Below are positions 7,812-16,651 of a DNA stretch of 64,000 nucleotides, one piece after another (position 1 is the stretch's first letter; each line of letters starts with the position of its first letter). Origin of the DNA: HGM04593 sp045634305 (GTDB lineage: Bacteria; Bacteroidota; Bacteroidia; Bacteroidales; Bacteroidaceae). The notes beneath the pieces were generated by a model. The model was not told the origin of the DNA. It made no database searches and worked only from the letters and a program-made list of their open reading frames with translations. Both the position numbers and the translations under genes were made by a program. The DNA lies in NCBI GenBank assembly GCA_045634305.1, contig JAZQZZ010000022.1:1-64000 (forward strand), read 5' to 3'.

Positions 7812-9995
7812 ATGAATGTTGTTACAAAAAATGTGGCCTTGCCCGATGGTCGTGTAATTACCATTGAGACAGGTAAGCTTGCAAAGCAGGCTGACGGCGC
7901 AGTTATGCTGCGTTTGGGCAATACGATGTTGTTGGCCACAGTGTGTGCGGCGAAGGATGCTGTGCCAGGAACCGATTTTATGCCTTTACAGGTAGAGTAC
8001 AAAGAGAAATATGCTGCGTTCGGCCGCTTCCCCGGTGGTTTTACAAAGCGCGAGGGTAAGGCTTCGGATTACGAGATCCTTACTTGTCGTTTGGTTGACC
8101 GCGCTCTGCGTCCTCTCTTCCCCGATAACTACCATGCCGAGGTTTACGTGAACATCATGCTCTGCTCTGCCGACGGTGTTGACATGCCTGATGCTCTTGC
8201 AGGTCTTGCTGCTTCAGCAGCTCTTGCTGTTTCTGATATTCCTTTCGGTGGCCCAATCTCAGAGGTGCGTGTTGCACGCATCGGTGGCGAGTTTGTGGTT
8301 AACCCTACATTCGCACAGCTCGAGGATGCCGACATGGATATTATGGTTGCCGCTACATACGACAACATCATGATGGTTGAGGGTGAGATGAAGGAGGTTT
8401 CTGAGAACGACCTGCTCGAGGCAATGAAGGTTGCCCACGAGGCTATCAAGGTTCACTGCAAGGCGCAGATGGAGTTGATGGAAGAGGTTGGCTCAACCGT
8501 AAAACGCGAGTACTGCCACGAGGTTAACGACGAGGAGCTCCGCGCAATGGTACACGATGCTTGCTATGCTAAGGCATACGCAGTTGCTGCAAGCGGCAAC
8601 AACGACAAGCACGGCCGTGCTGCTGCGTTCGACGCAATTAAGGAGGAGTTCAAGGCACAGTTCACCGAGGAAGAGCTCGAGGAGAAGGGTGCACTCATCG
8701 ACCGTTACTACCACGATGTCGAGAAGGAGGCTATGCGCCGTTGTATTCTCGACGAGGGCAAGCGTCTCGATGGCCGTAAGACAACCGATATCCGCCACAT
8801 CTGGTGCGAGGCAGGTTATCTCCCTGGTCCTCACGGTTCAGCTGTCTTCACACGTGGTGAGACACAGTCACTCACAACAGTTACTCTTGGTACAAAGCGC
8901 GACGAGAAGATTATCGACGACGTGATGAACCAGGGCACAGAGCGTTTCTTGCTCCACTACAACTTCCCTCCATTCTCAACAGGTGAGGCTCGCCCACAGC
9001 GTGGCGTAGGCCGTCGTGAGATTGGTCACGGTAACCTCGCTTGCCGTGCGTTGAAGAACATGATTCCTGCCGACTATCCATACTGCGTTCGCGTAGTTTC
9101 AGATATCCTCGAGTCTAACGGCTCATCTTCAATGGCAACCGTATGTGCCGGTACATTGGCGCTCATGGATGCCGGTGTTAAGATCAAGAAACCTGTATCA
9201 GGTATCGCAATGGGTCTCATCAAGAACGCAGGTGAGGAGAAATATGCTGTCCTCAGCGACATCCTTGGCGACGAGGACCACTTGGGCGATATGGACTTCA
9301 AGGTGACAGGTACTGTTGACGGTATCACTGCAACACAGATGGATATCAAGGTCGACGGTCTCTCTTACGAAATCCTTGAGAAGGCCTTGAACCAGGCACG
9401 TGAGGGTCGTATGCACATCCTCGGCAAGATTACCGAGTGCATTGCCGAGCCACGTGAGGAACTCAAACCACACGCTCCACGCATTGAGACAATGCGCATT
9501 CCTAAGGAGTTCATCGGTGCTGTAATCGGCCCTGGTGGCAAGATTATCCAGGGTATGCAGGAGGAGACCGGTGCTACAATCTCAATCGAGGAGGTTGATG
9601 GCGAGGGCGTTATCGAAATCGCTGCAAACAACGGCAAGTCAATCAACGATGCAATTGCCAAGATCCGCGCAATCGTTGCCATCCCCGAGGCCGGTGAGGT
9701 TTACGAGGGTACAGTACGCAGCGTAATGCCTTATGGTGCATTCGTTGAGTTCATGCCAGGCAAGGATGGTCTGTTGCACATCTCTGAGATTGACTGGAAG
9801 CGTTTCGAGACAATGGAGGAGACCGGCATCAACGAGGGTGACAAGCTCCAGGTTAAACTTTTGGAGATTGATCCCAAGACCGGTAAGTTCAAGCTCTCTC
9901 GCAAGGTTCTCCTTGAGAAGCCCGAGGGTTACGAGGAGCGCGAGCGCCGTCCACGCCGCGAGCGTGAGCCACGCCGTCCACGCGGAAACGAGTAA
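7812..9995 (+). CDS. pnp: Polyribonucleotide nucleotidyltransferase (PNPase)
   Basis: Phosphorolytic 3'-5' exoribonuclease of mRNA decay. The ATG at 7812 (MNVVTKNVALPDGR) gives 727 residues, the normal length; the frame stays open upstream but that part overlaps the promoter. Domain order: first RNase PH domain (1-~220, GGFTKREGKASDYEILTCRL), helical linker, second RNase PH domain with the catalytic SNGSSSMATVC region, KH domain (GAVIGPGGKIIQGM), S1 domain (YEGTVRSVMPYGAFVEF) and a basic Arg-rich tail. It has a strong codon bias with many GAG/CGT codons, as for highly expressed genes. It is followed by a terminator and stands as its own unit. Confidence 0.98.
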   Translation: MNVVTKNVALPDGRVITIETGKLAKQADGAVMLRLGNTMLLATVCAAKDAVPGTDFMPLQVEYKEKYAAFGRFPGGFTKREGKASDYEILTCRLVDRALRPLFPDNYHAEVYVNIMLCSADGVDMPDALAGLAASAALAVSDIPFGGPISEVRVARIGGEFVVNPTFAQLEDADMDIMVAATYDNIMMVEGEMKEVSENDLLEAMKVAHEAIKVHCKAQMELMEEVGSTVKREYCHEVNDEELRAMVHDACYAKAYAVAASGNNDKHGRAAAFDAIKEEFKAQFTEEELEEKGALIDRYYHDVEKEAMRRCILDEGKRLDGRKTTDIRHIWCEAGYLPGPHGSAVFTRGETQSLTTVTLGTKRDEKIIDDVMNQGTERFLLHYNFPPFSTGEARPQRGVGRREIGHGNLACRALKNMIPADYPYCVRVVSDILESNGSSSMATVCAGTLALMDAGVKIKKPVSGIAMGLIKNAGEEKYAVLSDILGDEDHLGDMDFKVTGTVDGITATQMDIKVDGLSYEILEKALNQAREGRMHILGKITECIAEPREELKPHAPRIETMRIPKEFIGAVIGPGGKIIQGMQEETGATISIEEVDGEGVIEIAANNGKSINDAIAKIRAIVAIPEAGEVYEGTVRSVMPYGAFVEFMPGKDGLLHISEIDWKRFETMEETGINEGDKLQVKLLEIDPKTGKFKLSRKVLLEKPEGYEERERRPRREREPRRPRGNE

Positions 9996-10010
9996 TTCAA
10001 TACAATAAAG

Positions 10011-10046
10011 TTCAGGAGCTGCAATATTGCGGCTCCTGAATGTTTT
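10011..10046 (+). terminator. Terminator of pnp
   Basis: Inverted repeat TTCAGGAGC / GCTCCTGAA with an internal GCAATATTGC palindrome, followed by TGTTTT, 15 nt after the pnp stop. Confidence 0.85.
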
Positions 10047-10068
10047 ATAACACCCTGTTAAAACTACT

Positions 10069-10593
10069 ATGAAATACACAACAGCCCTTTTGGCTTTATT
10101 GTTCTCGCTTCTGGCCTCATGGCTTGCCATTTGGGGAGCAAACATCTTTATATATATCCTTTCACTTCCGTTCAGTCTCTTTGGTATAGCTTTGGAGGAC
10201 AGTGGCGTTTTCGAGAGCGGATTCATTGGTTTCCTGTACTATGCCATAAAGACAGGAATCATATATTTTATAGCCTTTTCGTTTGTGTTCTATAAAATTT
10301 ACCGTTCAGTGAGTGAAGGCTACCATTGGTTCGATGCCCTGATGCTTGCCCTCGCTGCTTTCCTTATAATCTCATTCTGCGACCCCGATGTCACAGCCAT
10401 CCTTCCGGGTTTCATGATTGATTTCCAGTGTTGGTTGCACGAGTCATGCAATTACCATCTGATAGCCGGTGTCAACTGGGGCGATTTTGATTTTTCGGGA
10501 GGCTATGTCTCCGACATGCAATATCTTGTGTTTGATGTGGCTGTCATCCTTGCTGCCATTCTGGGATTCATAGTCTCCGATTCCGGCGACTGA
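10069..10593 (+). CDS. Small membrane protein of unknown function
   Basis: A 174-residue protein that I do not recognise. It has about four hydrophobic segments: 5-35 (LLALLFSLLASWLAIWGANIF), about 58-82 (LYYAIKTGIIYFIAFSFVFY), about 95-110 (LMLALAAFLIISF) and about 153-170 (YLVFDVAVILAAILGFIV). Between the last two is a 40-residue polar loop with two Cys (CWLHESC) that could be periplasmic. It starts 22 bp after the pnp terminator and no promoter of the standard form is visible. The next gene, ddh, has its own promoter. Codon usage is like its neighbours, so it is probably a real gene of the core genome. Confidence 0.7.
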   Translation: MKYTTALLALLFSLLASWLAIWGANIFIYILSLPFSLFGIALEDSGVFESGFIGFLYYAIKTGIIYFIAFSFVFYKIYRSVSEGYHWFDALMLALAAFLIISFCDPDVTAILPGFMIDFQCWLHESCNYHLIAGVNWGDFDFSGGYVSDMQYLVFDVAVILAAILGFIVSDSGD

Positions 10594-10647
10594 AAACAAC
10601 ATCCTTTTCAAGGCTTTGTTAATATTGCTAAAAAAACATCCCTGCGC

Positions 10648-10679
10648 TGTGTGTTAATTTAAGAAAATGTATATATTCG
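10648..10679 (+). promoter_or_regulatory. Putative ddh promoter
   Basis: TGTG - 20 nt - TATATTCG matches the Bacteroidetes consensus with one mismatch per box, 25 nt before the ddh ATG. Confidence 0.45.
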
Positions 10680-10704
10680 CAGAGTAAAATAAATATAGGT
10701 AATT

Positions 10705-11604
10705 ATGAGAAAAACAAGAGCAGCCATAGTAGGCTATGGCAACATTGGAAAATATACATTGCAGGCGCTCAATGCTGCGCCCGATTTTGAAGTCGCAGGC
10801 ATTGTGCGCCGTTCAGGTGCCGAGAATCTCCCTGCAGAACTCGAGGGCTATAACGTCGTAAAGGACATCCGCGAGTTGGGCGATGTTGACGTTGCTATTC
10901 TGGCAACCCCTACACGCAGTGTCGAGAGATATGCGAAGGACATTCTTGCACTTGGTATAAACACTGTCGACAGTTTCGATATCCACTCAAAGATTCTTGA
11001 CCTGCGCAGTTCGTTGAACGAGAGTGCCGAGGCCGGAAACGCCGTGTCAATCATCTCTGCCGGTTGGGATCCGGGTAGCGACTCTGTAATCCGCACATTG
11101 CTCGAGGCCATTGCTCCAAAGGGTATCACATATACCAACTTCGGCCCCGGTATGAGCATGGGACACACTGTTGCTGTAAAGGCAATCGAGGGCGTGAAGG
11201 CTGCGCTTTCAATGACAATCCCTGTCGGTACAGGCATACACCGTCGCATGGTATATGTTGAGATTGAGGAGGGATATGACTTCAACCAGGTTGCAGCAGC
11301 CATCAAGGCCGACCCATACTTTGTCAATGACGAGACACATGTTAAAGAGGTTCCTTGTGTTGACGACCTGCTCGACATGGGTCATGGCGTTAACCTCACC
11401 CGCAAGGGTGTTTCGGGCACTACACAGAACCAGTTGTTCGAGTTCAACATGCGCATCAACAACCCTGCGCTCACAGCCCAGGTACTTGTGTGCTGTGCAC
11501 GTGCCACAATGCGCCAGGCTCCGGGTTGCTACACCATGATAGAAATTCCGCTCATCGATTTGCTCTACGGTGACAGGGAACAGCACATTGCGCACTTGGT
11601 GTAA
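10705..11604 (+). CDS. ddh: meso-Diaminopimelate dehydrogenase
   Basis: NADP-dependent enzyme converting L-tetrahydrodipicolinate plus ammonia directly to meso-diaminopimelate, a one-step branch of lysine and peptidoglycan precursor synthesis. The N-terminal Rossmann motif is AAIVGYGNIGKYTLQAL (residues 6-22). Family-typical stretches include STVDSFDIHSK-like TVDSFDIHSKI, SAGWDPGSDS and NFGPGMSMGHT. The length of 299 residues is usual. It stands alone between its own promoter and a strong terminator. Confidence 0.95.
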   Translation: MRKTRAAIVGYGNIGKYTLQALNAAPDFEVAGIVRRSGAENLPAELEGYNVVKDIRELGDVDVAILATPTRSVERYAKDILALGINTVDSFDIHSKILDLRSSLNESAEAGNAVSIISAGWDPGSDSVIRTLLEAIAPKGITYTNFGPGMSMGHTVAVKAIEGVKAALSMTIPVGTGIHRRMVYVEIEEGYDFNQVAAAIKADPYFVNDETHVKEVPCVDDLLDMGHGVNLTRKGVSGTTQNQLFEFNMRINNPALTAQVLVCCARATMRQAPGCYTMIEIPLIDLLYGDREQHIAHLV

Positions 11605-11632
11605 GGTTTTTTAACCTCTCCGATAAATAGTT

Positions 11633-11680
11633 AAAAGCAGAAACTTCATGCCTCTTTTGCTGTGAAGTTTCTGCTTTTTT
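11633..11680 (+). terminator. Terminator of ddh
   Basis: Long stem AAAGCAGAAACTTCA / TGAAGTTTCTGCTTT (one G bulge) followed by TTTTTATTATTTT, about 30 nt after the ddh stop. Confidence 0.9.
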
Positions 11681-11752
11681 ATTATTTTCGCGGTCTATTC
11701 AGAAAAACAAGAAACAAAATAGGCGTTGTCTTCCTGGTTATTGTCTTATGAT

Positions 11753-11824
11753 GTGTCATCCCGAACCTTGTGTGAGGGATCTCTTAAAGAATATAGAGAT
11801 ATCTCACGTTCGTTCGATATGACA
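11753..11824. repeat. Imperfect palindromic repeat (REP/MITE-like)
   Basis: About 72 nt forming a long imperfect hairpin: TGTCAT...GAAC...GTGAG...ATCTCT on the left pairs with AGAGAT...CTCAC...GTTCG...ATGACA on the right, with an 11-14-nt loop. It lies between the ddh terminator and the NSS transporter gene and has no T-tail. The form and the TGTCATCCCGAAC start resemble dispersed palindromic units common in Bacteroidetes genomes (from memory). No second copy was seen in this window. Confidence 0.55.
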
Positions 11825-11864
11825 TCGGATACAACATCTATACCATTGCAAAAAAACTATTACT

Positions 11865-13175
11865 ATGAGTGAACAACCAAGAGCCTCGTTCGGGGGCAAA
11901 TTAAGTGTAATATTGGTGGCTGCCGGCAGTGCCATCGGTCTTGGCGCCTTGTGGCGTTTCCCATATATCGCGGGCAAGCATGGTGGCGCAGCCTTTCTGC
12001 TTGTCTTTCTTCTAAGTGTGCTTGTTGTGGGCGTTCCCGCAATGATTGCCGAGTTTGCCGTTGGCCGCAGAACAAACAAGAATGCCGTTGGTGCTTTCCG
12101 TTCCCTCTCCAAGCGTTGGAGCTGGTTGGGCTATAGCGGTGTGCTGGGCGCGCTGCTCATCTCGGGCTATTACTACCTCATTGCAGGCTGGTCGCTCGAG
12201 TACTTTGTGAACTCCATAACAGGTTCCATATTCAACTCTGACCTCTCGTTCAAGGAACAGTTTGCATCGTTCCAGGGCTCATGGAGGCCTCTTGTCTATG
12301 GCGTGCTTTTCATCCTCATGACACATTTCATCGTCTCCCGAGGAGTGGAAAAGGGCATTGAGAAGGCCTCAAAGATTATGATGCCGGTACTCTTCATCAT
12401 ACTCATTGTCATGGCTGTGCGAGTAGCTTTCATGCCCGGTGCAGCCCAAGGCTACAAGTTCTTCTTCTCGTGCGACTTTGCCGAGGCCTTCAAGGCCGAT
12501 ACCATTATGATGGCCATCGGTCAGGCATTCTTCTCGCTGTCGGTGGGAATGGGCTGCATGGTCACCTACGCATCCTATTTCAAGAAGGACAACAACATGG
12601 TCTCTACTTCCTTGAACGTGTCGTTGCTCACACTCGCAGTCTCTGTGCTTGCCGGCCTTGTAATCTTCCCGGCAGTGTTCAGTGCCGGGCTTGAACCTAC
12701 CGAGGGTCCTTCGCTTGTGTTCGTTACCCTGCCCGAGATTTTCAAGGGCATGCCATTGCCCTCACTGTGGTCGGCAATCTTCTTCCTGCTTGTAATTCTG
12801 GCGTCGCTCACATCCACCATCTCGTTCCACGAGGTGCTCACTGCCTACACTGCCGAGGAGTTCAAGCTCTCCCGCCGTGGCGGCGCACTTGTCACAACAG
12901 GTGTATCAATTGCTTTGAGTGCCGTTACCTTCATGGAACTCTTCGGTGTCGACTTCTTCACCCTCTTCGATAACGTCACAGCCAATATCCTCATGCCGCT
13001 CGGTGCAATGTTCACCTGCATCTTTGTAATGTGGTTCATGAAGAAGGGCTTCATGCGCGAGGAAATCACCAACGACGGCCGTTGCAACAACAGGGTCGTT
13101 GGCGTCTTGCTCTTCATGTTGCGTTTCATCACCCCGTTGCTCATTTTCTACATCTTCATAAAGAATTTCCTTTAA
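11865..13175 (+). CDS. Sodium-coupled transporter of the NSS (SNF) family
   Basis: Inner-membrane Na+-dependent symporter of amino acids or related amines, with the LeuT fold. The first transmembrane helix carries the family signature GSAIGLGALWRFPYIAGKHGG (unwound TM1 with Na+ and substrate sites). I count about 11 hydrophobic helices in 436 residues, the length of bacterial NSS proteins. The sixth helix region (AIGQAFFSLSVGMGCMVTYASY) also matches. The substrate cannot be read. The gene is monocistronic, ending at a hairpin shared with the convergent capsule operon. Confidence 0.93.
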   Translation: MSEQPRASFGGKLSVILVAAGSAIGLGALWRFPYIAGKHGGAAFLLVFLLSVLVVGVPAMIAEFAVGRRTNKNAVGAFRSLSKRWSWLGYSGVLGALLISGYYYLIAGWSLEYFVNSITGSIFNSDLSFKEQFASFQGSWRPLVYGVLFILMTHFIVSRGVEKGIEKASKIMMPVLFIILIVMAVRVAFMPGAAQGYKFFFSCDFAEAFKADTIMMAIGQAFFSLSVGMGCMVTYASYFKKDNNMVSTSLNVSLLTLAVSVLAGLVIFPAVFSAGLEPTEGPSLVFVTLPEIFKGMPLPSLWSAIFFLLVILASLTSTISFHEVLTAYTAEEFKLSRRGGALVTTGVSIALSAVTFMELFGVDFFTLFDNVTANILMPLGAMFTCIFVMWFMKKGFMREEITNDGRCNNRVVGVLLFMLRFITPLLIFYIFIKNFL

Positions 13176-13197
13176 AAGGTGCATATATAAAACGAAT

Positions 13198-13231
13198 GCA
13201 GGAGACCGTACATCATCTTACGGTCTCCTGC
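13198..13231. terminator. Bidirectional terminator between the NSS gene and the capsule operon
   Basis: A perfect 13-bp stem, GCAGGAGACCGTA / TACGGTCTCCTGC, lies between two convergent genes. T-tails are short on both sides (AATTCTATT on plus, ATTCGTTTTAT on minus). Confidence 0.75.
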
Positions 13232-13272
13232 AATTCTATTATTGTCTATCCTGTTTTTCTGTTGTGCGTGGG

Positions 13273-14367
13273 TCACTCGCTAACCCTCTCCAACAGCCTG
13301 CCCCAAAGCCCGAACGGCGTTGCTGCGCAGCCCTCGACTTTGCCCCCTTCACGCATTGTAAAGCGCGAGATAACATCCAGCAGATACATGGCATACATTT
13401 GCCTGTCAATCCACTCTCCCGCGTTGCTTTCCATATATGCAATAATCTCACTTGCTCCCCAATGCTTCTCGAACACCGCGGTCTGTGTGAAGAAGTGATA
13501 GCGGTCAATCCCCGCAGGGTAACCCGGCGCTGCATATTCAAAGTCAAAGACAAACAGCCTCCTGCCGTTTGCAAACATGTTCCACGGAGTGAAATCACCA
13601 TGGCATACACTGTACTCCAACTTGGTGCCGCATAGCCTCTTTTTAACAACATCTATGGCCTTTGCCACCACGGAACTGTCAATATTCGTTGGCAACCAAT
13701 CAATGTGCTCCTCAAGCATTGCAAGGGTAGTGTAGTAACCGCTCTCCTCAAACAGCACCTTCGCTTTTGTCCTTTCGTGCAGCTGCACCAGGAACTCCTC
13801 TTGCAACGCGCTCCATTCGTGGACCACCTCCGATGAGGCCCGTTTTTCCGTGCTCTGCACAAATACGTGTGTACCATTGCTCAAAGTGCCGCAATGTAGT
13901 GCCTTTGGAATGCCTGCAACACCATTGTTGCAAAGCACGTTTAACATCTCGCTCTCTTTCACGAACAACGCCTTTATGTCGTTGCTGTCGCTCAGCTTGC
14001 AATACCCCAGAATCCTGCCCCTGCAGCTCAGCTGCATTGTAATCTTCCGGTGCACACTTGGCGTCCCCTCGAATATCGCAAACCCAATCTCCTGCACATC
14101 GAAAACCTTGCACAGCAGGCTATGCAGTTCGCTCTTCAGGCGGCAGTTTATTGTCTCGGCCTTTATCGCTTTGCGCACCGGTGCAAGCAGGTGCAGGCAG
14201 GGCAACAACGTCTTCACCATCTTGCCTTTTATGCCGCTTGGTTGGTACAGGTTCATCGCCGTGCGCATTCCCCGCGCCGGCACAATCCAGTACTTGCCGT
14301 CGGTATTCCCAAAGCGGTAGAACCTCCCACCACCGGTGAAATCAAGGAAATTATCAAGAGTGGTCAT
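13273..14367 (-). CDS. APH/choline-kinase-fold phosphotransferase, last gene of the capsule operon
   Basis: A predicted cytoplasmic small-molecule or glycan kinase. The ATG at 14367 overlaps the upstream acyltransferase stop as ATGA, so 364 residues are proposed. Kinase-fold features are a candidate Lys near residue 124 (GYCKLS), Glu near 138, the catalytic loop CHGDFTPWN (HGD 256-258, Asn 263) and the metal-binding Asp in VFDFEY (about 275). The first 100 residues (GGGRFYRFGNTDGKYWIVP...) do not resemble known APH N-lobes and may bind the acceptor. Position in the capsule operon suggests phosphorylation of a sugar, a lipid carrier intermediate or the chain end, rather than antibiotic resistance. 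The substrate is unknown. Confidence 0.78.
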   Translation of the reverse strand: MTTLDNFLDFTGGGRFYRFGNTDGKYWIVPARGMRTAMNLYQPSGIKGKMVKTLLPCLHLLAPVRKAIKAETINCRLKSELHSLLCKVFDVQEIGFAIFEGTPSVHRKITMQLSCRGRILGYCKLSDSNDIKALFVKESEMLNVLCNNGVAGIPKALHCGTLSNGTHVFVQSTEKRASSEVVHEWSALQEEFLVQLHERTKAKVLFEESGYYTTLAMLEEHIDWLPTNIDSSVVAKAIDVVKKRLCGTKLEYSVCHGDFTPWNMFANGRRLFVFDFEYAAPGYPAGIDRYHFFTQTAVFEKHWGASEIIAYMESNAGEWIDRQMYAMYLLDVISRFTMREGGKVEGCAATPFGLWGRLLERVSE

Positions 14368-15392
14368 TGGTTTTTTAATCGTGTTTCGTATTTGTTCCAC
14401 AAATAGTTGAAACAGACTATTCTTATTCTGTCCAATGCTACAGATACTATAAACACAGCGACAAATAGAGCTATGATTGTAGCAAAATAGCTAATCCCCG
14501 AGAACTTATCGTATAATTCTTTTGCAGTGTCAACATAATAATCACTTAAGCAAAAATGCATATGTAGTAGGTATACAGCAAAACAAGATGTTGCAATGTA
14601 ATTCACAGTTCTGCTTTTAAATTCCAATTTTGTAAAGAACAGCAAAAGGCTTAGTGCTCCAATTATGTTCAAAGGATTTGTATACATCCAAGTAATGCTA
14701 ACCATCAAACCATTGCTTATTCCAAAAAATGGTGGCGTAAAGCATGCAAGAGTATTTAACAATACACAAAGCACAAAGATAAAAAGATATATGTATTTAT
14801 CTGTGTTCTCTCTGTATAACCTGAAATATCTTGCCAATAGGTACAAACCAATAAATGATAGAGGATCATATCCTGCTTTGTAGAAACCTACGTTCGTAAA
14901 TATCGATGCAATGGTTTGTATAACAAAAAACAAGATTAATAGCCGTTTTAATGTCTGCTTGTCGCTCTTTTCAATAAAAGCATTCAGCATTGGTGCCATA
15001 ATGTATAGCACAAGGTATGCCCAAACAAACCAATAGGCGTTCTTGTAGAGCAAGAAAGAGGACATAATATTTAACCTGTTAACTTCGACTTTTCCTGCTA
15101 TGGCAAAAGGAATAAAGATTATCAGCGAAAAGAATAAACTTTGAAAAAGGAATTGTACAATTCCTTTTGGTTTGTAATTTATTCCAAACCATCCCGATAT
15201 AAGCACAAAAACGTTTACTCCGACAATACATGTATATTCAGCAAATAGTCTTATAAATGATTGAATTGGTGAAGATACAATCTCTTCTGTATTTGGTTGT
15301 CCAATAGCAAGAAAGTTGACATGCAACCCTAAAATCATAAGCATAGCTATGATTCGCAACAATTCAATATTTGAATTCCTTGTCTTTTGCAT
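14364..15392 (-). CDS. Acyltransferase family 3 membrane protein (capsule O-acyl transfer)
   Basis: Integral membrane acyltransferase of the OafA/WecH type, which adds acetyl or a similar acyl group to glycans. The N-terminal signature NIELLRIIAMLMILGLH (residues 8-24, conserved His at the end) is typical, followed by about ten hydrophobic helices in 342 residues. Its DNA is clearly AT-richer than the genes on both sides. It is coupled by an ATGA overlap to the downstream kinase. A second family 3 acyltransferase lies at 34598-35578, so the polymer may carry more than one acyl substitution. Confidence 0.88.
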   Translation of the reverse strand: MQKTRNSNIELLRIIAMLMILGLHVNFLAIGQPNTEEIVSSPIQSFIRLFAEYTCIVGVNVFVLISGWFGINYKPKGIVQFLFQSLFFSLIIFIPFAIAGKVEVNRLNIMSSFLLYKNAYWFVWAYLVLYIMAPMLNAFIEKSDKQTLKRLLILFFVIQTIASIFTNVGFYKAGYDPLSFIGLYLLARYFRLYRENTDKYIYLFIFVLCVLLNTLACFTPPFFGISNGLMVSITWMYTNPLNIIGALSLLLFFTKLEFKSRTVNYIATSCFAVYLLHMHFCLSDYYVDTAKELYDKFSGISYFATIIALFVAVFIVSVALDRIRIVCFNYLWNKYETRLKNQ

Positions 15393-15403
15393 AGAAGTTT
15401 CAA

Positions 15404-16648
15404 TTATATGTTTGGTAATTTCATGTTCAGCAACTCTTTGAACTCCTCGCCGCGGGCGGCCCAGGTGAATTGCGCTCCGGCGTTCCGTGCCTTTTCGCCA
15501 ATTGCGGTGCGTTCATCGGCACTTGTCATCCTTTCCATTGCTGCCGCCAAATTATCGATAACCTCCTCGCGCCCTGTGCGTGGAATGACAACGGCATATT
15601 CATTTGAGAAATAGCGTGTGTAGCCTGTCGTGTCAAGGCATATAAGCGGCTTGCCCATTGCCATTGAGTCGAACGATACCGTTACAGCACCTTCCTTTAG
15701 TGATGCATTCACCACTACATCACTTGCGGCAAGCAGGCGGTAATATTCATCCATTGGCACATTGCCGGTAAATGTTACCTGTTCCTGCACGCCCAGGCTT
15801 TCGGCAATGCCTTTCAGGCGCTCTTTGTCCGCACCCTTGCCCACAATGGTAAGGTGCATGTTCTTGTGTGTCTTTGCCACGCGTGCAAAACTCTCAATCA
15901 CAAGGTCGAACCCTCGCCACGCATCAAGGCGGCCAACGGTGATGAATTCAACTATGCCTTTATCCTTGCCATTTGTGCTTTTTGTAATTGCTGTCGGGTT
16001 TTCTTCAACAGCAACATCGGTGAACAACACCGCTTTGTTACGGTACTTGGCCGGTATCAGGTTGCGTGTTATCTCTGTCTTGCACAGCATAAGGTCGGCG
16101 TTCTTGCAACGCTTTTTGAACCCGAAATTCAACGGCAACATCTTTACCGTTGTGCGGCGCACCCATTCAATGATGCGGCTCTTGCGCGCATATTGGTTGC
16201 TGTATTCTGCGGGGATTGTCTCAAGACCACCCACCGGTCCCCAAATGAAAAACTGCTTCTGACCGTATGAACTCACCTTCCACAGCACGTTGCCGTATGT
16301 CAGGTGGTGGAACACCTTTATCCCATTCTCGCGCATTGTTCGCTTTACAATGCGGTTGGTGCATGCCTGCCATATGTTGTAATATGTTCGCACACCGCGC
16401 AACCCCTTTTTCCAGAACCTCGCCCATTTTGGCAAGTCAAAGTAAAGGAAATGTATGCCGGCAAATTCGGGGTGCGCGGCAATCCATGGTTCTATTGTGC
16501 CGCGGTTACTCTCGCGTGTAAGCACCCACAGCTCAAAGTGCTTCGACATCTCAAGCACCCAGTGCCAACCCACGCCAATCTCGCTGCCAAGCCCCGGCTC
16601 GCAGGCGTATGCCGAGACAAATACTTTTAGTTTGTCGGTAGTGGACAT
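15404..16648 (-). CDS. Family 4 (GT-B) glycosyltransferase
   Basis: Retaining glycosyltransferase of 414 residues. The N-terminal domain begins KVFVSAYACEPGLGSEIGVGWHW, a form seen in GT4 enzymes of bacterial surface-polysaccharide loci. The C-terminal donor domain has FITVGRLDAWRGFDLVIESF and EGAVTVSFDSMAMGKPLI, a variant of the E-x7-E motif with Asp as second acid. The gene is visibly richer in G+C than the adjacent acyltransferase and GT2 genes, suggesting a separate origin within the locus. Donor and linkage are unknown. Confidence 0.9.
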   Translation of the reverse strand: MSTTDKLKVFVSAYACEPGLGSEIGVGWHWVLEMSKHFELWVLTRESNRGTIEPWIAAHPEFAGIHFLYFDLPKWARFWKKGLRGVRTYYNIWQACTNRIVKRTMRENGIKVFHHLTYGNVLWKVSSYGQKQFFIWGPVGGLETIPAEYSNQYARKSRIIEWVRRTTVKMLPLNFGFKKRCKNADLMLCKTEITRNLIPAKYRNKAVLFTDVAVEENPTAITKSTNGKDKGIVEFITVGRLDAWRGFDLVIESFARVAKTHKNMHLTIVGKGADKERLKGIAESLGVQEQVTFTGNVPMDEYYRLLAASDVVVNASLKEGAVTVSFDSMAMGKPLICLDTTGYTRYFSNEYAVVIPRTGREEVIDNLAAAMERMTSADERTAIGEKARNAGAQFTWAARGEEFKELLNMKLPNI

Positions 16649-16651
16649 TGA

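Noticed and set aside
13273..14367. Aminoglycoside resistance gene
   Set aside because: Only the general kinase motifs are shared; the N-terminal part is unlike resistance enzymes and the gene is the last one of a capsule operon.
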